A stretch of DNA of 64,000 nucleotides, from assembly GCF_016863175.1 (NCBI RefSeq), contig NZ_BOOJ01000051.1:1-64000 (forward strand). Reading direction: 5' to 3'. Each line of letters begins with the position of its first letter. Positions within the stretch are counted from its first letter, which is position 1. The notes beneath the pieces are model-generated. The model worked only from the letters and a program-made list of their open reading frames with translations. It was not told where the DNA came from and searched no databases. The translations under genes were made by a program, and so were the position numbers. The stretch comes from Paraplanobispora siamensis (lineage in GTDB: Bacteria; Actinomycetota; Actinomycetes; Streptosporangiales; Streptosporangiaceae). Below, piece after piece: positions 41,345 to 49,605 of this stretch.

Positions 41345-42304
41345 TCAGGCCCATCCGGTCCGTACGCGCAACCACTCCAGAGCGGTCTCCCCCTGGGCCC
41401 CCTGGAAGGCGCGCAGCGTCGGCAGGCCGGGCGGGTCGGGCTGGCGGGACTGCCGGAGGAAGTATCCGGTGACCGCGGTGAGCACGGTGGTCACCGCTCC
41501 GGGGTCGGCCTCCCGTCCGACCGGGTGAGCGGTGAAGACCTCCTCAGAGGGCGGGCCTCCCTGCATCCGCACGCTGGGCAGCATGCCCAGCAGATCGAAC
41601 CAGCCCGCTCCGACGAACGCCCACGGCCAGTCGACGACCATCACCCCGCCGGCGGTGAGCAGCAGGTTGTCCGCCCGGATGTCACCGTGGACCAGGCTGT
41701 CCCCCGCGATGGCGTGCGTCCAGCGCGCCTCCGTCTCCGCCAGCGCGTCCAGGTGACGCACCGCCCACGGGTCGAGGCCGGCCAGGTCGTCGGCGCCCGT
41801 CTCACGGGCCTCGACCAGGCGCCGCCATCCCTGGAACTGCTCGCCGAAGCGCTCCTCGGCGGGCGGGGCGGCGATCGGAGAGGGAGCCAGCTCCTCGGCC
41901 AGCCGGGTCAGGGAGTCCAGGACCCGGTCCAGCTCGTCGGCCCGCCACGGGTCGACCGGCGGGCGGCCGTCCACGTCCTCGAACAGCAGCGCGACCCAGC
42001 CTTCGGAGTCGAACGAGGCCAGCAGCCTGGGCGCGGGCACACCGGCGGGAAGCGCCGCGGCGATGCGGGCCTCGCTCCGGTAGATGTCGGCGGTGAACGG
42101 GTTCGGCTCGGGACCGGCGGCCTTGACGAACGCACGCCGGCCGTCGCCCAGCCTCAGCCGTACGGCCGCGCCCGGTGAGAACCCGCCGGACTGGGTCACC
42201 GCGTCGGCGACCGGCGCGCCGAGACGCGCCTCGACGGCCTGACGGATCTGCTCGGGCACGTCCTGCCACGGCAGGCGCACTCCGCTCGCGGGGGCGTTCA
42301 TCAC
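41345..42304 (-). CDS. Aminoglycoside phosphotransferase (APH) family protein
   Basis: The 319-residue kinase-like protein starts from GTG 42304 or ATG 42301. The substrate/ATP region includes GDGRRAFVKAAGPEPNPFTA (the lysine), the Brenner motif is LVHGDIRADNLLLTAGG, and the metal-binding Asp is in VMVVDWPWAFVGAGWFDLL. This group is widespread in actinomycetes and usually phosphorylates small metabolites; antibiotic resistance should not be assumed. It is separated by 177 bp from HMG-CoA reductase and by 36 bp from the methyltransferase. Confidence 0.85.
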   Translation of the reverse strand: MMNAPASGVRLPWQDVPEQIRQAVEARLGAPVADAVTQSGGFSPGAAVRLRLGDGRRAFVKAAGPEPNPFTADIYRSEARIAAALPAGVPAPRLLASFDSEGWVALLFEDVDGRPPVDPWRADELDRVLDSLTRLAEELAPSPIAAPPAEERFGEQFQGWRRLVEARETGADDLAGLDPWAVRHLDALAETEARWTHAIAGDSLVHGDIRADNLLLTAGGVMVVDWPWAFVGAGWFDLLGMLPSVRMQGGPPSEEVFTAHPVGREADPGAVTTVLTAVTGYFLRQSRQPDPPGLPTLRAFQGAQGETALEWLRVRTGWA

Positions 42305-42340
42305 GCCATGATGGCGAAGACCGCCTTCACCGGCACTTCA

Positions 42341-42994
42341 TTAAATCGTGGCGATCACGGCGTAGCGCTCGTCGTCGATCTCCCGCCCCCACAGCATCGG
42401 GTCGGTCAGCGGCTCCACCCGGAGTTCGGTCACCAGCTCGCGCAGGGCCCCGGTGAGGACCGCGGCGCCCACCCCGCCCATCCACGGCATGGCCTCGGCC
42501 CCGGCGACGTAGCCGGCTCCGTCCGCCGGCATGTTCCACCGGCCTTCGACCAGCACCAGCCGGCCGCCCGGCCGCAGCAGGTCCGTCCAGCGGCGCAGCG
42601 CTGCCCGGGGGTCGGGGAGGGTCCACAGCAGGTGCCGGGCCAGCACGACGTCGAAGCGGCGAGGTCCCACCGGCGGGTCTCCGGCGTCGCCCACTATCGC
42701 CTCTCCCCCGGTGCCGATCCCGGCGCCGGCGAGCTTGGCCCGGGCGTGCGCGATCATCCGCGGCGACAGGTCGACGCCGACCGGCCGGTGCCCCTGCTCG
42801 GCCAGCAGGAGCATCAGCGAGCCGGTGCCGCAGCCCAGATCGAGCACCCGTGAGGGGGCCGGTGGCAGCCACTCCCGCAGCCGCCGCCCCCAGGCGGCCC
42901 GCACCCGCACGTCGCGCAGCCCGTGGTCGGCCTCCTCGTCGAAGCGCCCGGCCGCAGCGTCCCAGTATCCGGCGATGGATGACGTCGATGCCAT
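42341..42994 (-). CDS. Class I SAM-dependent methyltransferase
   Basis: The 217-residue methyltransferase has motif I VLDLGCGTGSLMLLLAEQG, the acidic loop VGVDLSPRMIAHARAKLAG, motif post-I GEAIVGDAGDPPVGPRRFDV and motif III LRPGGRLVLVEGRWNMP. It belongs to the Methyltransf_11/25 type of small-molecule enzymes. The N-terminus MASTSSIAGYWDAAAGRFDE with YWD...FD is typical. The substrate is unknown. It lies upstream of the APH-like gene on the same strand. Confidence 0.88.
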   Translation of the reverse strand: MASTSSIAGYWDAAAGRFDEEADHGLRDVRVRAAWGRRLREWLPPAPSRVLDLGCGTGSLMLLLAEQGHRPVGVDLSPRMIAHARAKLAGAGIGTGGEAIVGDAGDPPVGPRRFDVVLARHLLWTLPDPRAALRRWTDLLRPGGRLVLVEGRWNMPADGAGYVAGAEAMPWMGGVGAAVLTGALRELVTELRVEPLTDPMLWGREIDDERYAVIATI

Positions 42995-43047
42995 GACGGC
43001 ATCATGGCGGCCCCCACCGACAAATCCGCGGCGTCCGGGGGCGTCCG

Positions 43048-43548
43048 TCAGCCGTGCTCGGCGTGTTCGCCGTGGTCGCCCACCTGGGCGTCGAACCAGG
43101 AGTGCAGCGCCGCCACCAGCGCGGGATCGGAGACGGTGTAGGTGAGCCTGGCACCGTCGGGAAGTTCGGCGTAGGCGACCTCGATGTCCCGGTAGCCGGT
43201 CGACAGCTCGCGCAGGCCCGGCATGGACGGACCGTGGATGGAGGCCGGGTCGCCGAAGTCGCCGCGCCCGAAGCGGGCGGCCTCCTCGGTGAGGTGCTCG
43301 CGGATCAGACGGATCTGCCCGGCGTCGGAGGGGTCGTCGGAGACGACGGTCTGCACCCCGCCGCCGTCGGTCTTGGTGAACCGGTGCGTGGTGCGGTCGA
43401 GGTCGAACGGCATGACGGTCCGCCCCCGGTCCGCCACCTCCCGCTGCCGGGCGTCGCCCGCCGTGGCGCTCAGGGCGGTCAGCCCGACCGCGACGACGGC
43501 GAGGGCGGCGAGGGCGGCGGCGACCGCGACGCGGTTACGGCCGCTCAT
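43048..43548 (-). CDS. Secreted or membrane-anchored protein of unknown function, metal-associated context
   Basis: The 166-residue protein starts at ATG 43548. An N-terminal signal anchor (VAVAAALAALAVVAVGLTAL) is followed by the conserved block VMPFDLDRTTHRFTKTDGGG and VSDDPSDAGQIRLIREHLTE, then MPGLRELSTGYRDIEVAYAE and a C-terminal LHSWFDAQVGDHGEHAEHG rich in His. I recall homologues often mislabelled as aspartate carbamoyltransferase; nothing here supports that. It diverges from the DUF4396 gene across a region with a CsoR-like operator, so a role in copper or heavy-metal handling is an inference. Confidence 0.7.
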   Translation of the reverse strand: MSGRNRVAVAAALAALAVVAVGLTALSATAGDARQREVADRGRTVMPFDLDRTTHRFTKTDGGGVQTVVSDDPSDAGQIRLIREHLTEEAARFGRGDFGDPASIHGPSMPGLRELSTGYRDIEVAYAELPDGARLTYTVSDPALVAALHSWFDAQVGDHGEHAEHG

Positions 43549-43633
43549 CGGCGGACTCCGCAGGCCGTACGGGATCGCAGCCCCCGTCGTGACACATGGG
43601 TCTCGCAGCTCCGATGAGCAGACAGCATGGATG

Positions 43634-43666
43634 ACATGGTTCGACCGTACAACCACATGGTTCGAC
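43634..43666. repeat. Two 12-bp direct repeats, 21 bp apart, in the divergent region
   Basis: ACATGGTTCGAC occurs at 43634-43645 and 43655-43666, exactly 21 bp (two helical turns) apart, each followed by a TAC-rich stretch (GTACAACC, TACACAACC). They lie about 90-120 bp upstream of the minus-strand gene at 43548. Phased direct repeats of this kind could be an activator or repressor site. The region is markedly less GC-rich than its surroundings. Confidence 0.5.
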
Positions 43667-43697
43667 TACACAACCTTTTACGACACGCCCGGGCGAG

Positions 43698-43767
43698 ATA
43701 CCCCCCATGGGCACCCGGGAGACGGGCATGCCCGGAGGGCCGATTGCGTTATACCCCATAGGGGTAT
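43698..43767. promoter_or_regulatory. CsoR-like copper operator upstream of the DUF4396 gene
   Basis: ATACCCCATAGGGGTAT at 43751-43767 is a perfect 7-3-7 dyad that fits the CsoR-family operator pattern (TACCCC-N-GGGGTA). A degenerate partner ATACCCCCCATGGGCA lies at 43698-43713. The DUF4396 start codon is at 43813 with Shine-Dalgarno AAGGAG at 43801-43806, so the dyad would overlap the promoter. CsoR repressors release such sites on binding Cu(I). No csoR gene is in the window. Confidence 0.7.
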
Positions 43768-43812
43768 ATGTTCATATGCGTCGACCCGCACCGGCGAGTT
43801 AAGGAGCACACG

Positions 43813-44421
43813 ATGTCCGGATCCGCACAGCACGTGAACCACACCGGACACGAAGACCACCGGCACCGTGCCGGCCACGGAGAGCACGGGCAGAGTCCTC
43901 GGCACCACGGACACGAGGCACGCGACCACGAGGGTCACGGGCACGAGGGTCACGGGCACGAGGGTCACGGGGGTCATCCGGCCAGGACGACCTGGCGGAC
44001 GGCCGCCTCGGCCACCCTGCACTGCCTCACCGGTTGCGCCATCGGCGAGGTGCTCGGCCTGGTGATCGGCACCGCGCTGGGCTGGTCCACCGCGCCCACC
44101 ATCGTCCTGGCCGTCGCGCTGGCCTTCTTCTTCGGCTATCTGCTCACCCTGATCCCGCTGCGCCGGGCCGGGGTGGCCTGGGGCACCGCGATCAAGCTCG
44201 CGCTGGCCGCCGACACCGTGTCCATCATCGTGATGGAGATCGTCGACAACGGCGTCATGCTCGTGATCCCCGGAGCCATGGACGCCGGGCTCGCCAACGG
44301 CCTGTTCTGGGGCGCGCTGGCCTTCGCCCTGCTGGTGGCCTTCCTGGTCACGACCCCGGTCAACAAATGGATCATCGGCCGGGGCAGGGGCCACGCGGTG
44401 GTCCACGCCTACCACCACTGA
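43813..44421 (+). CDS. DUF4396 membrane protein with His-rich N-terminus
   Basis: The 202-residue protein starts at ATG 43813. Residues 1-60 are extremely rich in His, Gly and Glu (HVNHTGHEDHRHRAGHGEHG and an HEGHGHEGHGHEGHGGH tandem), a likely metal-binding tail. Four membrane helices follow: TLHCLTGCAIGEVLGLVIGT with paired Cys, APTIVLAVALAFFFGYLLTL, IKLALAADTVSIIVMEIVDN and NGLFWGALAFALLVAFLVTT. DUF4396 proteins are often found near copper exporters. With the CsoR-like operator upstream, copper sequestration or transport is a supported but untested inference. Confidence 0.88.
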   Translation: MSGSAQHVNHTGHEDHRHRAGHGEHGQSPRHHGHEARDHEGHGHEGHGHEGHGGHPARTTWRTAASATLHCLTGCAIGEVLGLVIGTALGWSTAPTIVLAVALAFFFGYLLTLIPLRRAGVAWGTAIKLALAADTVSIIVMEIVDNGVMLVIPGAMDAGLANGLFWGALAFALLVAFLVTTPVNKWIIGRGRGHAVVHAYHH

Positions 44422-44610
44422 TACCGCCGTCGGCCGCCCGCCGGGGACCGGCCCTCACCACCCCGGACACCGTCCCCGCCCTTCGCCCGATCCTGAAACT
44501 TACACACCGGTCCCGGCGGCGCCGCAGGTCAGGCGCTCGACGGGACCGGTGATCTGTTCCGTCACCGACGGCCGTCCTTACGATCTGCGCAGCCGACGAC
44601 GGGAGCAGAG

Positions 44611-45714
44611 ATGTCGAGGATCAGCGCCTTGCTGGCGGCGCTCGTCACCCTGGCCGCGGGATTCCTGGTGCTGACCGCCACACCGGCCAGCGCCGCCCCC
44701 ATCAAGATCATGCCGTTGGGCGACTCGATCACCGGATCCCCCGGCTGCTGGCGGGCCCTGCTGTGGAACAGACTCCAGAGCACCGGGCACACCAACGTCG
44801 ACTTCGTCGGCACCCTGCCGCCGCAGGGCTGCGGGGTCGCCCACGACGGCGACAACGAGGGTCACGGGGGCTTCCTGGCCACCGACGTGGCCCGACAGAA
44901 CCAGCTGCCCGCCTGGCTGGCGGCCACCCGGCCCGATGTCGTGATGATGCACTTCGGCACCAACGACGTGTGGAGCAACGTCCCTCCCGCGACGATCCTC
45001 GACGCCTACACCACGCTGGTGAACCAGATGCGGGCGAGCAACCCCGGCATGAAGATCCTGGTAGCGAAGATCATCCCGCTGAACCCTCCCACCTGCTCCG
45101 AGTGCGCGCAGCGCGCCGTCAGCTTCAACAACGCGATCCCGGCCTGGGCCTCGGCCACCTCCACGCCGCAGTCGCCGATAGTCGTCGTCGACCAGTGGAC
45201 GGGCTTCAACACGGGCACCGACACCTACGACGGGGTGCACCCGAACGCGGCGGGCGACCGGAAGATCGCCGACCGGTGGTACCCGGCGCTGGTGAACCTG
45301 CTTTCCGGGTCCTCCCCGACGCCCACGGTGACGCCTACAGTGACCCCGACGGCGACCCCCACCATCACGCCCACCGCGACCCCGACGGCGACCCCCACGG
45401 TCACGCCGGCCGGCGGTTGCACCGCCACGTTCAAGAACGCCGGCCAGTGGACCGGCGGCTTCCAGGGCGAGGTCACGGTCAAGAACACCGGCACCGCCGC
45501 GACGAGCGCCTGGACGGTCCGATGGACCTTCGCCGACGGCCAGCGGATCAACCAGATCTGGAACGGCACGCTGACCGTGAACGGCTCCGACGTGAGCGTG
45601 CGCAACGCCGGCTGGAACGGGTCCCTCCCCCCCGGGGCCTCGGCCGTCTTCGGCTTCCTGGCCTCCTGGAACGGCGGCAACGGCGCCCCCTCCCTCACCT
45701 GCACGCCCATGTGA
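44611..45714 (+). CDS. Secreted SGNH/GDSL esterase with CBM2 (CE3-like acetyl xylan esterase)
   Basis: The 367-residue exoprotein has a signal peptide to ASA near residue 28. The SGNH domain (about 30-230) has IMPLGDSITGSPGCW (block I Ser), VVMMHFGTNDVWSN (block III Asn) and TYDGVHPNAAGDRKIA (Asp/His); Cys pairs suit an extracellular location. A Pro-Thr linker of repeated TPTxTPT (about 233-268, with matching DNA repeats at 45320-45410) leads to a CBM2 module with GCTATFKNAGQWTGGFQGEV and terminal SLTCTPM, with Cys at both ends. CBM2 targets cellulose or xylan, so deacetylation of hemicellulose is the probable role. Confidence 0.9.
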   Translation: MSRISALLAALVTLAAGFLVLTATPASAAPIKIMPLGDSITGSPGCWRALLWNRLQSTGHTNVDFVGTLPPQGCGVAHDGDNEGHGGFLATDVARQNQLPAWLAATRPDVVMMHFGTNDVWSNVPPATILDAYTTLVNQMRASNPGMKILVAKIIPLNPPTCSECAQRAVSFNNAIPAWASATSTPQSPIVVVDQWTGFNTGTDTYDGVHPNAAGDRKIADRWYPALVNLLSGSSPTPTVTPTVTPTATPTITPTATPTATPTVTPAGGCTATFKNAGQWTGGFQGEVTVKNTGTAATSAWTVRWTFADGQRINQIWNGTLTVNGSDVSVRNAGWNGSLPPGASAVFGFLASWNGGNGAPSLTCTPM

Positions 45715-45890
45715 GACGCCCCGAGTCCGGCATCACGGCTCGGGCACGCGCGGGCATCGGGCACCATGGACATGTGGCTCAGGTGGTGGGCGGGGATCCC
45801 GGCAGCGCGTTCGGCACGCCGTACGGCCCGGCGGTCGTGCCCTCCGGGCCCGCCTCCGCGGCTCCGTCCCGCGCACCCGGCCCGGCGGGC

Positions 45891-46727
45891 ATGAGCGCCG
45901 ACCAGCGGTTGCGGATGCTGGCCGATCTCGTCGCGGACGGCGAGGTGGTGGTCCTGAGCGGGGCCGGTCTGTCGACCGAGTCCGGCATCCCGGACTACCG
46001 CGGGGAGACCGGCCGCAGACGGCGGGCCGAGCCGATGACCTACCAGAAGTTCGTCGGCGGCGCCGCCGCCCGCAGGCGCTACTGGGCGCGCAGCCACCTG
46101 GGATGGCGCCACATCACCCGCGCCGCCCCCAACGCCGGTCACCACGCGGTCGCCGGACTGCAGGACCGGGGGCTGATCTCCGGGATCATCACCCAGAACG
46201 TCGACGGCCTGCACCAGGCCGCCGGGGCGCGGCAGGTGATCGAACTGCACGGCGGCCTCGACCGCGTGCGCTGCCTGGGGTGCGGCGAACGCTCCTCCCG
46301 AGAGCTGCTCGACCGGCGCCTGCGCGAGGCCAACCCCGCCTGGCACGCCCGGACCGACACGATCAACCCCGACGGAGACGCCGTCCTGGACGACGACCAG
46401 GTCGACTCCTTCCGCGTCGTCGACTGCCTGGGCTGCGGCGGGCTGCTCAAGCCGGACGTGGTGTTCTTCGGGGAGAACGTGCCCAGGCCCCGCGTCGAGG
46501 AGTGCTACGCGCTGACCGAGCGCGCCGGCCTGCTGCTGGTCCTCGGCTCCTCGCTGACCGTGATGTCCGGCTACCGGTTCGTCCGCCACGCCGCGCAACG
46601 CGCCATCCCCGTCGTCATCGTCAACCAGGGCCCGACACGGGGCGACGCCGACGCCCTGCTGACCCTGGACGCCCCTCTCGGCCCGGCCCTCACCGCGCTC
46701 CTGGCGGAGTCCGCCCCGGCCGGGTGA
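45891..46727 (+). CDS. Sir2-family NAD-dependent protein deacetylase
   Basis: The protein has 278 residues from ATG 45891; the frame is open to GTG 45774, which would add a Pro/Ala/Ser-rich 39 residues. The NAD site is VVVLSGAGLSTESGIPDYRG, the base His is in VIELHGGLDRVRCL and ITQNVDGLHQAAG is the signature loop. The zinc Cys pairs are CLGCG and a second CLGCGG 40-50 residues apart, followed by KPDVVFFGENVP and LVLGSSLTVMSGYRF. MTYQKFVGGAAARRRYWARS is typical of actinobacterial class III/IV sirtuins. Deacetylation or another NAD-dependent deacylation is expected. Confidence 0.92.
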   Translation: MSADQRLRMLADLVADGEVVVLSGAGLSTESGIPDYRGETGRRRRAEPMTYQKFVGGAAARRRYWARSHLGWRHITRAAPNAGHHAVAGLQDRGLISGIITQNVDGLHQAAGARQVIELHGGLDRVRCLGCGERSSRELLDRRLREANPAWHARTDTINPDGDAVLDDDQVDSFRVVDCLGCGGLLKPDVVFFGENVPRPRVEECYALTERAGLLLVLGSSLTVMSGYRFVRHAAQRAIPVVIVNQGPTRGDADALLTLDAPLGPALTALLAESAPAG

Positions 46728-46738
46728 ACCCGCCGGGC

Positions 46739-47581
46739 CTACTCCGTGCGCGCCCGCAGCCAGTCCAGGGCCGATCCGGCGGAGTTCATGATCGACAGGT
46801 GCCCGTCGCCCGGGGACAGCCGCAGCTCCGCCGAGGGGCAGCGGCGGGCGAGCCACTCGCCGTGCGAAGCGGGCACGACCCGGTCCCGGCCGCCGTGCAT
46901 GATCAGCACCGGCGCGGTCACCTCGGCCGGGTCGAACCCCCAGGGGGCGACGTAGGCGAGGTCGTCGTCGACGAGCCCGCCGGGCCCGGCCGCGGTGGCC
47001 GGGCCGACGACGTCGCCGAACCAGGACCACTCCCCGGAGAGCGCGGTGTGGTCCTCAGGGGTGAACATCTCCGGGTCGTACTCGGCCGAGGCCTCGTACT
47101 CCTCCTTCACCGCGCGCCCCTCGGCGGCGGCCCGCAGGGACGCCGCGCCGGAGGGCGTCATGCCCGCGAACCAGTCGAGCCCTTCGGCTCCGGACGGGGC
47201 CAGTCCGGCCACGCTCACGACGCCGAGCACGCGTCCGGGCAGCAGCGCACCGCAGGCCAGGGCGTGCGGCGCGCCTCCGGAATGCCCCATGACCGCGAAG
47301 CGGCCGATGCCGAGCGCGTCGGCCACCGCGCAGACGCAGGCGGCAGCCGACGCCACGTCCCGGCCCGGCAGCGGGGTCGAGCCGCCGTATCCGGGCCGGT
47401 CGTACGACACCCAGCGGATACCGAGCCGTTCGGCGGCCGGGAACAGGGGTCTCGGGGGCGAGCCGATGTTCGGGGTGCCGTGGTGCCAGAAGACGACCAG
47501 GCGGCCGTCGCCGTCCTCGCCGGTGTCGTAGACGTGGAGCGTACGGCCGTCGCCCAGCCGCAGATCGCGTTCCTTGATCAC
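46739..47581 (-). CDS. Alpha/beta hydrolase
   Basis: The 280-residue protein has the oxyanion region VVFWHHGTPNIGSPPRPLFP, the WVSYDRPGYGGSTPLPGRD strand-loop, the nucleophile elbow FAVMGHSGGAPHALACG, the acid MHGGRDRVVPASH and the His in GDGHLSIMNSAG. The GxSxG and HGTP features resemble epoxide hydrolase/proline iminopeptidase-like enzymes. The substrate is unknown. It is convergent with the sirtuin gene (11-bp gap). Confidence 0.87.
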   Translation of the reverse strand: MIKERDLRLGDGRTLHVYDTGEDGDGRLVVFWHHGTPNIGSPPRPLFPAAERLGIRWVSYDRPGYGGSTPLPGRDVASAAACVCAVADALGIGRFAVMGHSGGAPHALACGALLPGRVLGVVSVAGLAPSGAEGLDWFAGMTPSGAASLRAAAEGRAVKEEYEASAEYDPEMFTPEDHTALSGEWSWFGDVVGPATAAGPGGLVDDDLAYVAPWGFDPAEVTAPVLIMHGGRDRVVPASHGEWLARRCPSAELRLSPGDGHLSIMNSAGSALDWLRARTE

Positions 47582-47595
47582 CCGGCGAGCCTAAC

Positions 47596-47666
47596 GACCG
47601 CGACCGCCCCGCACCAGACGCGCCGTTCAAGACCGCGACCGCCCCGCACCGTTCAAGACCGCGACC
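47596..47666. repeat. 20-bp direct repeat upstream of the hydrolase gene
   Basis: GACCGCGACCGCCCCGCACC occurs at 47596-47615 and 47631-47650, with a partial third copy (GACCGCGACC) at 47657-47666, linked by CGTTCAA. It lies in the 125-bp gap between two minus-strand genes and is probably slippage-derived. Confidence 0.8.
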
Positions 47667-47706
47667 GGACGCGCCGGGACCGTGGCCGGGAGCGGCGCTT
47701 GCGGCG

Positions 47707-48573
47707 CTATCCCCCGGCGGCGAGCAGCGCGTCGGCCAGCACCCCCGGATCGGCCGTCGACGGCCAGTCGCTCACCTGGCCGTCGCCCACCTCGATGACC
47801 CGCCAGACCCCGTCGGCCCGCCGTACGAGATCGGTCGTGACGAACCGGGCGTCCAGCGCCCGCACCGCCGCGCGCACCTCTCCCATGTCGCCGGGGCCCT
47901 CGGTCGTGTCCCCGGGGCTGTCCGGATGCGGCCCGGTGAAGACCGGCTCGCCGTCCAGCCACCACACCCGCAGCTGCGCGCCGGTGAAGTGCTCGAACTC
48001 CCGGACCACCAGCCCGCCGGTCAGGTCCTCGCCCTGCAGTTCGACGAAGCGGGCCGCAACCCGTTCCAGCGCCTCCGGGTCCGGCGCGTAGCACGCCTCG
48101 AGCCACTCGTGCTTGCGCGACTTGACGTAGTCCTTGACGACGAAACCGCCGTCTCCCAGCCCTGCCGCCAGCCGTGTCAGCCGCTGCCCGTCCGGCGCGG
48201 GCCCGCCCGGCGCCATCGGCAGTACGGCCGTGCGCGGCGTCAGGTCCTGAAAGCAGGGCAGCCAGCCGGGCAGCTCGTGGGCGCGCCGGTAGTCCGCGGC
48301 GCCGGTGAGCAGGCGGCAGCCCCTGGCCGCCAGAACCTCCTCCAGCTCCGCGTACCGCTCGGCGCTCAGCATCCAGCCGCGGTACCAGACCGGGCCGAAC
48401 CCGTCCGGCACCCGCGCCACCGCCTCCCCGGCCCGGCCCGCCTCCAGCGCGTCGTGGTCCACCAGCGCCACCCGCCCGTCCCGGTCGCGTACGGCCGACG
48501 CCTGCGCGGCGAAGTGCGGGTCGGCCCGCCGGGGCCGCAGCGGGTCGGAGCAGAACAGCACGCCTACGGTCAT
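47707..48573 (-). CDS. ATP-grasp domain protein (DUF4343-like)
   Basis: The 288-residue protein starts MTVGVLFCSDPLRPRRADPH. A pre-ATP-grasp N-terminus (DFGPVWYRGWMLSAERYAEL-type block) is followed by ATP-grasp features: FVVKDYVKSRKHEWLEACYA (lysine), GLVVREFEHFTG and a metal-binding WRVIEVGDGQVSDWP near the end. The pattern fits DUF4343/ATP-grasp proteins of unknown substrate, related to peptide or amino-acid ligases. There is no precursor peptide or partner gene nearby. Confidence 0.82.
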   Translation of the reverse strand: MTVGVLFCSDPLRPRRADPHFAAQASAVRDRDGRVALVDHDALEAGRAGEAVARVPDGFGPVWYRGWMLSAERYAELEEVLAARGCRLLTGAADYRRAHELPGWLPCFQDLTPRTAVLPMAPGGPAPDGQRLTRLAAGLGDGGFVVKDYVKSRKHEWLEACYAPDPEALERVAARFVELQGEDLTGGLVVREFEHFTGAQLRVWWLDGEPVFTGPHPDSPGDTTEGPGDMGEVRAAVRALDARFVTTDLVRRADGVWRVIEVGDGQVSDWPSTADPGVLADALLAAGG

Positions 48574-48714
48574 GATCGGCAGGATACGGCTCTTTCCCCT
48601 CACCCGGTCACGGCCGCCGGGCGGCGGGCGGCGGGGTTCATCCGGACGCCGGGTCCGGGCGAATGGAGGTCATTCGCTTCCAACCGATCCGCTTCCGATC
48701 AGAGGAGATGAACG

Positions 48715-49581
48715 ATGCGCATCACACTGGCCCTCGCCGCCGCGGCGGCGGCCTGCGTCTGCCTGGGAGCCGCCGTCCCCGCCCACGCTGGGGACGCGGC
48801 GGCGCCCAAGGTCGTCGGCCTGGTAGGCGACGACACCCTGGTCACGTTCCGGGCCGACGCCCCGCAGCGGGTCACGCGGCTCGGCAGGATCAGCGGGCTG
48901 ACCGGCGACGTCAAGGTCGTCGGCATCGACTTCCGCGTCCAGGACGGCAAACTGTACGCCGTGGGTGACAAGGGCGGGATCTACACCGTCGCCGGCACGA
49001 AGGCGACGAAGGTCTCCCAGCTCACCGTGGCGCTCGACGGCCGCGACTTCGGCGTCGACTTCAACCCGGCGGCCAACCGCCTGCGGGTGATCAGCGACAC
49101 CGGGCAGAACCTGCGGCACAACATCGACGACCCGATGGGCGCGCCCGCCCGGGGGGCGACCGCGACCGACGGCACCCTCACCAACCCGCCGGTCCCGCCG
49201 GCCACGACCGGTGCGACCGCGACCGGCGTCTCCGGCGCCGGATACACCAACAACGACCTCAGCCCCGCCACCGCGACCACGCTGTTCGACGTGGACACCA
49301 CAGCCGACCAGGTGTCGGTCCAGTCCCCGGCGAACGCCGGGAACCTCGCCCCCACCGGCAAGCTGGGCCTGGACGCGGCCGAGGGCGCCGGCTTCGACGT
49401 CTTCAGCACCCTGCGCAACGGCGTGACCGTCTCCAACGCCGCCTACGCCACCCTGAAGACCCCCGACGGCTACCGCTTCCACTCGGTGGACCTGCTGACC
49501 GGCACGGCCTCCCGGATCGGCGTCTTCCCCAAGAACCGCCAGGTCACCGATATCGCCGTCCAGCTCGACGGCCAGGGCTGA
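48715..49581 (+). CDS. Secreted DUF4394 protein
   Basis: The 288-residue protein starts at ATG 48715 behind AGAGGAG, with a signal peptide MRITLALAAAAAACVCLGAA ending at AHA. The mature part has the DUF4394 beta-propeller-like repeats: LVTFRADAPQRVTRLGRISG, VVGIDFRVQDGKLYAVGDKG, FGVDFNPAANRLRVISDTGQ and LFDVDTTADQVSVQSPANAG. The function is unknown; family members are extracytoplasmic. Single gene. Confidence 0.9.
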   Translation: MRITLALAAAAAACVCLGAAVPAHAGDAAAPKVVGLVGDDTLVTFRADAPQRVTRLGRISGLTGDVKVVGIDFRVQDGKLYAVGDKGGIYTVAGTKATKVSQLTVALDGRDFGVDFNPAANRLRVISDTGQNLRHNIDDPMGAPARGATATDGTLTNPPVPPATTGATATGVSGAGYTNNDLSPATATTLFDVDTTADQVSVQSPANAGNLAPTGKLGLDAAEGAGFDVFSTLRNGVTVSNAAYATLKTPDGYRFHSVDLLTGTASRIGVFPKNRQVTDIAVQLDGQG

Positions 49582-49605
49582 CCCGGAGCACCGCCGGCCG
49601 TACGG

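Noticed and set aside
41345-42304. Antibiotic (aminoglycoside) resistance gene
   Set aside because: Only the general APH fold is visible; this group is mostly metabolic and no resistance context is present.
43535-43759. Cys-rich 74-codon frame (CGCTVEPCHPCC) on the minus strand, possible metallothionein
   Set aside because: No ribosome-binding site, poor third-position GC, overlaps the operator region and the start of the 43048-43548 gene; the repeated Cys motifs come from the 12-bp direct repeats.
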